5,021 nucleotides of DNA, taken from the NCBI GenBank assembly GCA_029935255.1, contig JAOZKS010000213.1, positions 1 through 5,021 of the forward strand, read 5' to 3'. Positions within the stretch are counted from its first letter, which is position 1. Every line of letters starts with the position of its first letter. This stretch comes from Pontiella sp. Lineage in GTDB: Bacteria; Verrucomicrobiota; Kiritimatiellia; Kiritimatiellales; Pontiellaceae. The translations under genes and the position numbers were made by a program. Shown here in pieces: positions 1-5,021 of this stretch. The notes under the pieces were generated by a model. That model saw only the letters and a program-made list of their open reading frames with translations, was not told the DNA's origin and ran no database searches.

Positions 1-226
1 ATCGAAGAGAGGGTGGCAGTCAATCAAAAATGATTGAAAAAGAGGTCTGACCCCTTATGTGACCCCTTATGTGACCGGAACCTCTAATGGGTGACCCCTT
101 ATGTGACCCCTTATGTTTATTTTCATGAACCGTTGTCCGTTGTGGTGCTTCATCGGCGTTTTTAGTTTAAACGGTTAGTTTGGAATGCAACCTGCTTGAG
201 TATGCGGATGATGATTTTGGAGAAAG
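1..226. other. Gene-free leader region upstream of the Sel1 gene
   Basis: No coding region can be supported here; all three plus-strand frames hit stops within the first 50 bases. It contains the 12-bp repeat array, a perfect 6-bp hairpin CAATCA-AAAA-TGATTG at 21-36 without a T-tract on either strand, and a 7-bp inverted repeat AACCGTT (128-134) and AACGGTT (170-176). No clear promoter for the Sel1 gene could be picked out. The first bases could be the end of a gene lying to the left, but the frame cannot be decided. Confidence 0.5.
49..116. repeat. Two tandem pairs of a 12-bp repeat unit
   Basis: The unit GACCCCTTATGT occurs four times without mismatch: at 49-60 and 61-72 as one tandem pair, then at 93-104 and 105-116 as a second pair. 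A 20-bp spacer lies between the pairs and begins with a partial copy (GACC at 73-76). The first pair is also bracketed by a 6-bp inverted repeat, AGAGGT at 41-46 and ACCTCT at 80-85. No reading frame is kept through it, since each unit puts TGA or similar stops in one frame. By inference this could be a dispersed REP-like or IS200-related intergenic repeat, or a small replication-slippage array. Nothing in the window proves mobility. Confidence 0.75.
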
Positions 227-1699
227 ATGAATAAAACGTGGTTTATGGGTTATCTTGGACTGCTGTTGCTCGTTGGAGGTGTTCGTTCTTCAGTGGCATC
301 GGAAGAAGGGGCGGGCGCGGAACTCTATGCACGGGGGTTGGCGGTGTTTAAGGTGGATCCTGAAGCTTCGATCAATTTATTCGCGAAAGCCGCGAAGTTG
401 GGAGATACGCAGTCGATGGTGGTGCTGGGGCATTGCTATCGGACGGGCTCTGGGGTGAAACCCGGTCGGAAGACCGCCATCCAATGGTATGAGCGGGCTG
501 TTGATGCCGGGGATCTCTCGTCCTTGTACGAGCTGGGGCAGCTCTATGGCTTCGCCGACCCGAAAAAGAGAATTTTGCCGGACTACGCGAAGGCGATTGA
601 ATATTACGAAAAGGCGGTGGAACAGGGTTCCTTGGAGGCGTGTGCCGAGCTTGCAGCCCTCTATGCATCCGGCCCTGATCCTGAATTTCATGATGGCGAA
701 AAGGCCGTCAAATATGCTTCTGTACTCGTGCGGAAGAATCCCAAGGAAGCGGGAGGATTTGACCTGCTGGCTGCAGCTCATGCCCGGAACGTTGAATTCG
801 ATTTGGCCGTAAAGATTGCAACGCAGTCCGCTGCAATTTCCGCATTGGATCTGGTGGAAATGCGCCGGGAGCGTATTGAAGGCTACAAGAAGGGGCGGCC
901 CTTTCCGGCCACGGCATCGGACCGCTGGATCTTCATCGCGGCAGAGCAGAATTCGGTCTGGGCCATGGAAACGCTGGCGTGCATGCACGAAGACCAAGAT
1001 GGCAGGATGTACGATCTGGTTAGTGCCCGCCTCTGGCATACGCGAGCGGTGGAAAAAGGTTCCCGTGAATCGCTCGTACGTTTGGGGCTGCTATGCCGCC
1101 GCGGGCAAGGCGGTCCTGTGGATATGCCCATGGCCTATCGATATTTCAAGACGGCGGCCGAGGCCGGGATCGAAGCTGCGTATGCCCCGCTGGGCCGGAT
1201 GTATGTGGGCGGCCAAGGCTCGGAGGTTAATTTTAAGTTGGCGCGGGAGTGGTATGCGAAGGCGGCAGGAACTGGAAATAGGGCGGTTGCGCTGGAATAC
1301 ACGGTGCTCCGCCGGGCGGGGGATTCCATGGAATACGAATCTGGTGAGCAGCTTTTCGAGCGGGCTGAAAAGCAGAAGCACATCCGTTTTCGGCCTGATG
1401 GGAAGTCCCTGTCTGCGTTGGATTGGTCGGGCAAGGTTTTCATGTACTATTGGCTCGCAGCCGAAAAGGGGCACACGGGTGCGATGCAGGAAGTGGCCTC
1501 CATATTCTATCTGGGTCGCGACTATTTTGTAAGCGAAGGGGGACCCGAATTCAAAGGGATTAACATTCGGGTGGACTATCGTCGGGCACTCGACGGGTAT
1601 GAGCAGCTCGCCCATGAAGGGATTGTTCTTCCTGAGCTACAGGAATGCCGCACGCTTTGTGCGGCGGGAATCTACACCAAGAAAAGCATTCCGAAATAG
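227..1699 (+). CDS. Exported Sel1-repeat (TPR-like) protein
   Basis: The 490-residue product begins with a Sec signal peptide: MNK, a hydrophobic stretch over residues 5-18, and a likely cut after SSVA (residue 24). It is therefore probably periplasmic or surface-exposed. The rest is a solenoid of about eight or nine Sel1-like repeats, clearest at residues 60-96 (LGHCYRTGSGV, then AIQWYERAVDAGD), 97-135, 243-279, 280-315, 316-351 and 412-476, with the usual pattern LGxxYxxGxGV...A..WYxxAAxxG. A helical stretch with few repeat hallmarks covers about 176-240. Sel1 proteins generally act as protein-protein scaffolds; no enzyme domain or partner is visible, so the specific role is unknown. ATG is preceded by TTGGAGAAAG, giving a GGAG ribosome site at 219-222 with a 4-nt spacer. 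The C-terminus stops in what looks like the opening half of another repeat (PELQECRTLCAAGIYTKK), next to a rearrangement junction, so the gene may have lost its original 3' end. It stands alone rather than in an operon. Confidence 0.85.
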   Translation: MNKTWFMGYLGLLLLVGGVRSSVASEEGAGAELYARGLAVFKVDPEASINLFAKAAKLGDTQSMVVLGHCYRTGSGVKPGRKTAIQWYERAVDAGDLSSLYELGQLYGFADPKKRILPDYAKAIEYYEKAVEQGSLEACAELAALYASGPDPEFHDGEKAVKYASVLVRKNPKEAGGFDLLAAAHARNVEFDLAVKIATQSAAISALDLVEMRRERIEGYKKGRPFPATASDRWIFIAAEQNSVWAMETLACMHEDQDGRMYDLVSARLWHTRAVEKGSRESLVRLGLLCRRGQGGPVDMPMAYRYFKTAAEAGIEAAYAPLGRMYVGGQGSEVNFKLAREWYAKAAGTGNRAVALEYTVLRRAGDSMEYESGEQLFERAEKQKHIRFRPDGKSLSALDWSGKVFMYYWLAAEKGHTGAMQEVASIFYLGRDYFVSEGGPEFKGINIRVDYRRALDGYEQLAHEGIVLPELQECRTLCAAGIYTKKSIPK

Positions 1700-1712
1700 C
1701 GCGACCGCACCG

Positions 1713-1871
1713 ACCATCCTCAATGTTCCAGAGGTCCTCGGGCGCGGCCTTATCGAACGTATCAAAGCTCCATCCGGCAAACGTCTGTCCATCGAACAGG
1801 GAATTCCAACCATCCCTTGCAAAGCCGGGGAAAACGAACCCGGCGAGTATGACGGCAAGAATGGGTTTCAT
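1713..1871 (-). pseudogene. 5' remnant of a DUF1080 (3-keto-disaccharide hydrolase family) gene
   Basis: Reading left from an ATG at 1871, the product starts with a Sec signal peptide (MKPILAVILAGFVFPGFA, probable cut after residue 18). It then shows the opening of the DUF1080 fold: GWNSLFDGQTFAGW at residues 21-34 and LWNIEDG at 47-53. These match the family's usual N-terminal pattern W..LFDG..L.GW...W.VEDG. After residue 53 the similarity ends abruptly. The frame runs on to a TAA at 1560-1562, but that stretch is antisense to the Sel1 gene and unlike the family, which normally has about 200 or more residues. Neither other minus-strand frame resumes the domain. The start lies 14 bp after the oxidoreductase stop, with a good ribosome site, so it was the second gene of that operon. 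Intact members act on 3-keto-glycosides in the periplasm; this remnant cannot form that domain. Confidence 0.8.
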
Positions 1872-1876
1872 AATAA

Positions 1877-1883
1877 TTCCCTC
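1877..1883 (-). promoter_or_regulatory. Ribosome binding site of the DUF1080 remnant
   Basis: On the minus strand GAGGGAA lies 5 nt before the ATG at 1871, inside the 14-bp gap after the oxidoreductase gene. It supports the chosen start and shows that the remnant began as a properly translated gene, co-transcribed with its upstream neighbour. Confidence 0.65.
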
Positions 1884-1885
1884 GT

Positions 1886-3172
1886 TTATTTGCGGTGGCG
1901 GATCGGGCTTCCATCGCCAGGAACCGGGGCCTTGTTTTCTGCCGGAAGTTTAACGGTTCCGGTTTCAAAGTCTTCGGCGGAAATCCCGGAGGTATAGTTG
2001 AACCATTCCGAGTTTCCATTTTGCATCAAATCGCTCCATCGGATCATTTTCCCGGTATAAGCGGCCAGGCGGCTCATTACGGCTGTCGCTGTGGCTTCAG
2101 CGACAATTCCAGCCTCGTTGAGCGGATTTCCGGAGCGCACGCCACGGATCAGATCGATCATTTCCTGCACCGTTTCGTTGTTGCTGTCGGACAGGGGTTC
2201 CGGAACGGTGGCCGAGGGGTCGCCCTTGAGTTTTCCGCCGCCATAGACCACGCCCTTGCTGCCGCGCAACTCTTCGCCCACCCGGTTGAAGCACCCGGAG
2301 ATTTGCCGGCATTGGCTATGGATGTGCACGTTGTTTCCATAGTCGAGATCGACGCTGAAAAAATCGAACTGGTTGCCGGTTTCGCGGCGCGCCCGCCCGC
2401 CAAAGCCGACGGCGGAAAGCGGAGTGTGACCCACGAACCAGTTGGCGACATCGAGGTTATGAACGTGCTGTTCACAAATATGGTCGCCGGAAAGTTCGAC
2501 CCAGTTGAGCCAGTTTCGTGCGAGGTAGTCGGCATCGCTCCAGCCATCCTTTCGCTCGTAGATCCACGGCACGTTGCCGTTCCAGCTGACGACCCCGCCT
2601 AGGATTTCCCCAATGGCGCCTGCTTCAATCAAAGCCTTGTTTTTGAGGTAGCCCACCGAATGGCGCCGCTGCATCCCGGCCGAAATTCCCAGGCCTTTGC
2701 TTTTTGCAAATTCACCCAGTTCAATCACCTTGCGACAACCCGGAGCATCGACCGCAACCGGCTTTTCAACAAAGACGTTTTTTCCCGCCTTGAGCATCGC
2801 CTCGAGGTGTAGCGGGCGGAAAAGCGGAGGGGTGATAAGCAGAACAAACTCCGCGTCCGACTCCGCCACCTTGCGGTAGGCATCGAACCCAGCATGGCAA
2901 CGATCTTCCGATACCTGGAAATTTTTTGCCCCGGGCTCCACCGCATCCTGGAAAGCATCGGCCAAGGCCGCCACTTCGACCTCCAAGCCCAGAATCTTGC
3001 AGGCATTCAGGAAACTTTCCAGATCGCGTTTTCCGCGGCCTCCGCATCCCACGAGGGCCACCTTGACCTTTCTGCCCGTTGCGGCATGTGCCGCCATTCC
3101 GGCCAGTCCGGCGACCGTTCCCGCAAGGGCTGTAGTTTTCAATGAACTCCGGCGTGTACACTTGTTTCCCAT
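1886..3172 (-). CDS. Tat-exported Gfo/Idh/MocA family NAD(P)-dependent oxidoreductase
   Basis: This complete 428-residue protein has a Tat-type signal: TRRSSLK at residues 6-12, a small hydrophobic region, and AAHA before a likely cut near residue 30. The Rossmann domain follows, with KVALVGCGGRGKRD at 37-50 as the dinucleotide-binding loop and the family's EKPVA motif at 136-140, whose lysine is the expected catalytic and binding residue. The substrate domain has NWLNWVELSGDHICEQHVHNLDVANW at about 220-245; the E-Q-H-V-H-N-L-D segment is typical of the exported PVC-group subfamily and supplies the probable catalytic histidine. Family members oxidise or reduce sugar and inositol hydroxyls using tightly bound or soluble NAD(P); the substrate cannot be read from sequence. 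Coupling to a DUF1080 gene start 14 bp downstream suggests 3-keto-glycoside chemistry. ATG at 3172 is preceded by AAGGAG at a 7-nt spacing. The gene itself shows no sign of decay. Confidence 0.92.
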   Translation of the reverse strand: MGNKCTRRSSLKTTALAGTVAGLAGMAAHAATGRKVKVALVGCGGRGKRDLESFLNACKILGLEVEVAALADAFQDAVEPGAKNFQVSEDRCHAGFDAYRKVAESDAEFVLLITPPLFRPLHLEAMLKAGKNVFVEKPVAVDAPGCRKVIELGEFAKSKGLGISAGMQRRHSVGYLKNKALIEAGAIGEILGGVVSWNGNVPWIYERKDGWSDADYLARNWLNWVELSGDHICEQHVHNLDVANWFVGHTPLSAVGFGGRARRETGNQFDFFSVDLDYGNNVHIHSQCRQISGCFNRVGEELRGSKGVVYGGGKLKGDPSATVPEPLSDSNNETVQEMIDLIRGVRSGNPLNEAGIVAEATATAVMSRLAAYTGKMIRWSDLMQNGNSEWFNYTSGISAEDFETGTVKLPAENKAPVPGDGSPIRHRK

Positions 3173-3179
3173 GCTCTCA

Positions 3180-3185
3180 CTCCTT
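3180..3185 (-). promoter_or_regulatory. Ribosome binding site of the Gfo/Idh gene
   Basis: The minus strand reads AAGGAG, a strong anti-16S match, 7 nt before the ATG at 3172. This fixes the start at the codon that includes the complete Tat signal. Confidence 0.8.
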
Positions 3186-3197
3186 ATCGGTTAATCA

Positions 3198-3214
3198 TCC
3201 TGTTTTATACAGGA
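3198..3214 (-). promoter_or_regulatory. Operator-like palindrome over a possible -10 box
   Basis: TCCTGT (3198-3203) and ACAGGA (3209-3214) form a perfect 6-bp inverted repeat around a 5-bp centre. On the minus strand the centre creates TGTATAAAA, which resembles an extended -10 element (TATAAA at 3204-3209), about 32 bp ahead of the oxidoreductase start. A repressor site overlapping the promoter is one reading; a weak RNA hairpin in the leader is another. The upstream -35 match is poor, so the promoter itself is tentative. Confidence 0.35.
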
Positions 3215-3245
3215 CGACGAGTTTTTTCCATTTTAGACGCTGGAT

Positions 3246-3260
3246 TCATGATTTTCATGA
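3246..3260. repeat. TCATGA-TTT-TCATGA inverted repeat
   Basis: Two copies of the self-complementary hexamer TCATGA, at 3246-3251 and 3255-3260, are separated by three T. They form both a direct and an inverted repeat, about 75-90 bp ahead of the Gfo/Idh start. The spacing and symmetry fit a dimeric regulator site, but no regulator gene is present nearby to support it. Confidence 0.3.
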
Positions 3261-3480
3261 TGCATAAAATCAAGTAGCGTTGTTCAACATTGAAATTACG
3301 GGAGTGCAGGCGGTGACGAGCGGCCTGTTTCGTTGGTGCTCGGAGGGCTTTGCGCTCGTCTGCGCTCTTTGGCCGACCAGATGGCCGGCTCGGGCCGTAC
3401 GCTGAATGCGGATGGCACCATCGCGTAAACAAAAGCATTAAAAGCTCGAATCCTATTTCGGTATTGATACCCTTGCAACC

Positions 3481-4062
3481 GTGAAGTCAATTGACCATTT
3501 CGAGCAGAACCGGCCTGTGCATCTGGCCTTGCGGGATGTCTATTACGAGCGGGCGACCCGCTTGCTCAAGGCCTCGAAACCCATGCAGATGCAGGAACTG
3601 CTCCTTCCCGACTACGAAGAGATGCTCTTCTTGTTGCGCACGGCCCGGGACCACGGAATGTTTGCCACCCGGGATGGGGCGAAGAATGAAAAGGACGGGC
3701 AGTTCTGCAAGTTCATCAACATGCTGGCCGGAAATGTGAAGGCCATACTTTCAATGCTGAACCTAAAACGCAGCGTTGAAGCCGAGGATGGTTTTTTCCT
3801 CTCCTTCCTCGAGGTCAACCACGCATCGGTGGCCCTTCAGGCCGAGGAGTACGAACGCCGTGCGCGGGATATCATTTGCTGCATGCACAACACATTGAAT
3901 CTGGCCAGCAAGGTGTACGAAGGGCTTAAAGAAGCAAACCTCGAGGCCTTCAACGCGGCGGAGAAGGGGCGCTACAACAAAGCCTCGGCGCACTATGCCG
4001 AGCGTATGGAAAAGGGCTTGGAACGTCCCAAATACAAAAAACGCGCGGGGATATTTTCCTGA
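3481..4062 (+). CDS. Unrecognised helical protein, possibly 5'-truncated
   Basis: I do not recognise this 193-residue protein. It has no signal peptide and no membrane segment, so it is probably cytoplasmic. Its composition is rich in E, K, A, L and R and looks almost wholly alpha-helical, with long amphipathic stretches at about residues 36-60, 80-100 and 115-160. The C-terminus is basic (ERPKYKKRAGIFS). Three cysteines are present (FCKF near 76, IICC near 131-134) without a metal-site pattern. Codon usage and strong frame bias support real coding. The start is uncertain: GTG at 3481 has no Shine-Dalgarno sequence, and the same frame stays open upstream to a TAA at 3439-3441 and reads plausibly there (LESYFGIDTLATV) without ATG, GTG or TTG. 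The next methionine is residue 35 (MQMQ). Either GTG is used or the original 5' end was lost. It converges on mutL, with 67 bp between the stops. Confidence 0.65.
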   Translation: MKSIDHFEQNRPVHLALRDVYYERATRLLKASKPMQMQELLLPDYEEMLFLLRTARDHGMFATRDGAKNEKDGQFCKFINMLAGNVKAILSMLNLKRSVEAEDGFFLSFLEVNHASVALQAEEYERRARDIICCMHNTLNLASKVYEGLKEANLEAFNAAEKGRYNKASAHYAERMEKGLERPKYKKRAGIFS

Positions 4063-4129
4063 GAAACGGAACGAGTGAAACGTGATTTTCCCTTGTGATA
4101 TTGTTCTCGGTTCTGAAAGATTTCACGCC

Positions 4130-5021
4130 TCAATCGCGACTAAACTTCCGGTCCAGCTCGGTGAAACTGGTGTAGATGAGTGTGGGTCGGCCGCGCGGTG
4201 AGGTGTAGGGCATTTCGGTCTTGGCCAGGTCGGCTACCAGCGTTTCGATTTCCTTTTCCGATAACCGATCCTTAATGCGCACCGCGGTTTGGCAGGCGGC
4301 CTGCGCAATCTTCTCCTGAACGAGCTCCCGCGCACCGCGTTTCTTTCCGGCCTTTTCGAGCTCCCTCGCGATTTCCGTCAGCAGCGACTCCGCCGGGCCA
4401 TCCTGCACATAGACCGGCAGGGCATCGATAATGAAGGTGTCGCCCCCAAACTCCGAAACCCCGAAGCCGAGCTCCTGAAGCACATCGATATGGTCACGGA
4501 CCACTTGCGCGTCCGAGGGGAGCAGGTCGATGGTTTCCGGCGCGAGCAACCCCTGTTTCTGGATCGCATGTCTGTGGACGGCCGCCATGAATTTTTCAAA
4601 AAGCACCCGCTCGTGTGCCGCACGCGGCTCCATCAACACAAAGCCATCCTCCGTTTCGAGCACCACATAATTTTCGCCCATTTGGCCGATGATCCGGCAC
4701 CAGCCCCACGGGCTCCGCGGAGCGGAGTCTGGGGAGGCTTTGGACGTTGGGCTTTGGGCTCTAGGGGACTCTTTCTTCGGTGTTCGAGATTCTACAACCT
4801 CTGGCCGGACGAGCAGCTCATCCATCTTTTTCTGTGTTTCAAACCGGGGGCGGATCGGTGCTGGCGCGGGAAGAACAACCTTTTCGCCATCATCGTCTCC
4901 GACTTCTGTCTTCTGAAAGGTAAGAGCCTGTTGCAGGGCGGCAACAATGGCATCGCGCAACTGATTGGGGCGGCGGAAGCGGACTTCCTTTTTGGTGGGG
5001 TGGACGTTGACATCGACGAGT
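4130..5021 (-). CDS. DNA mismatch repair protein MutL, C-terminal part (runs off the window)
   Basis: The visible 296 residues begin inside the N-terminal ATPase half with VDVNVHPTKKEVRF (4976-5017), the signature at the end of the MutL/PMS1 transducer domain. A proline-, serine- and charge-rich linker follows (about 4700-4900), then the C-terminal dimerisation domain. That domain starts at WGWCRIIGQMGENYVVLE and ends with the family's GRPTLIYTSFTELDRKF. MutL couples MutS mismatch recognition to downstream repair. The endonuclease motifs of methyl-independent MutLs are altered: DQHA is replaced by EPRA (4619-4630) and C-P-H-G-R-P by S-P-R-G-R-P (4184-4201). AAHER and the ACR-like ACQ remain. 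This suggests weakened or absent nicking activity, though it may be normal for this lineage. The gene ends in TGA at 4130-4132, opposite the 3' end of the helical protein gene. The start codon lies beyond 5021. Confidence 0.93.
   Translation of the reverse strand, partial: LVDVNVHPTKKEVRFRRPNQLRDAIVAALQQALTFQKTEVGDDDGEKVVLPAPAPIRPRFETQKKMDELLVRPEVVESRTPKKESPRAQSPTSKASPDSAPRSPWGWCRIIGQMGENYVVLETEDGFVLMEPRAAHERVLFEKFMAAVHRHAIQKQGLLAPETIDLLPSDAQVVRDHIDVLQELGFGVSEFGGDTFIIDALPVYVQDGPAESLLTEIARELEKAGKKRGARELVQEKIAQAACQTAVRIKDRLSEKEIETLVADLAKTEMPYTSPRGRPTLIYTSFTELDRKFSRD

Larger units (their letters stand above)
3173..3480. other. Divergent intergenic region with a GC-rich, gene-like block
   Basis: This 308-bp stretch separates the minus-strand oxidoreductase from the plus-strand 193-residue gene. 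The left third (to about 3295) is AT-rich and holds the two inverted repeats. The right part (about 3294-3428) turns GC-rich and reads openly on the plus strand from 3294 to a TAA at 3426-3428. Its product contains LGGLCARLRSLADQMAGSG but has no ATG start at the front and no ribosome site; the minus strand is also open there. I do not recognise the product. It may be a decayed gene fragment or a copy of a dispersed repeat. No tRNA, terminator or clear promoter for the downstream gene was seen. Confidence 0.45.

Noticed and set aside
1..33. Possible end of a plus-strand gene entering from the left (frame ending at TGA 31-33)
   Set aside because: All three frames reach a stop within 49 bases and none shows a recognisable C-terminus, so no frame can be preferred.
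21..36. Possible rho-independent terminator
   Set aside because: The CAATCA/TGATTG stem is AT-rich and short, and no T-tract follows on either strand.
49..116. Possible CRISPR array
   Set aside because: The repeats are only 12 bp, directly abutting in pairs, with a single 20-bp spacer and no cas genes in view.
377..1039. 220-codon minus-strand open frame, with a further one at 1091-1615
   Set aside because: Both are antisense to the Sel1 gene, with arginine- and proline-rich shadow composition and no start signals.
1560..1712. Frameshift rather than truncation as the cause of the broken DUF1080 gene
   Set aside because: No minus-strand frame past 1713 resumes the domain, and the DNA there codes convincingly for the Sel1 protein on the other strand.
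1895..2602. 235-codon plus-strand open frame
   Set aside because: It lies wholly antisense to the well-supported Gfo/Idh gene, has no ribosome site, and its product has no recognisable domain. It is a by-product of GC-rich codon usage.
4075..4126. GTGAAA/TTTCAC inverted repeat between the convergent genes as a shared terminator
   Set aside because: Six base pairs with a 40-nt loop and no T-run is within chance expectation.

Overview
The window looks like chromosomal DNA from a moderately GC-rich bacterium of the PVC group (Verrucomicrobiota, Kiritimatiellota or Lentisphaerota). This is inferred from one typical pairing, a Tat-exported Gfo/Idh/MocA oxidoreductase followed directly by a DUF1080 gene start, and from the unusual MutL C-terminal motifs. 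No marker gene fixes the taxonomy.

Layout from left to right. Positions 1-226 hold no recognisable gene but carry a small array of a 12-bp unit (two tandem pairs). Positions 227-1699 (+) encode an exported Sel1-repeat protein. Its 3' end meets, tail to tail, the cut-off start of a DUF1080 (3-keto-disaccharide hydrolase family) gene on the minus strand; recognisable homology stops near 1713. Upstream of that remnant, 14 bp away on the same strand, is an intact Gfo/Idh/MocA oxidoreductase (1886-3172, -). A 308-bp divergent intergenic region (3173-3480) has two operator-like inverted repeats near the oxidoreductase and a GC-rich block with gene-remnant or dispersed-repeat character. Next is an unrecognised, mostly helical 193-residue protein (3481-4062, +, GTG start). 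It converges on the 3' part of mutL (4130-5021, -), whose start lies beyond the window.

Functionally, the oxidoreductase and DUF1080 genes were probably an operon for exported carbohydrate (keto-glycoside) processing, now broken by a rearrangement. The Sel1 protein, the unknown protein and MutL show no functional link to it. I see no convincing new multi-gene system. The points most worth a second look are the junction near 1690-1713, the MutL with degraded endonuclease motifs, and the uncertain 5' end and identity of the 193-residue protein.
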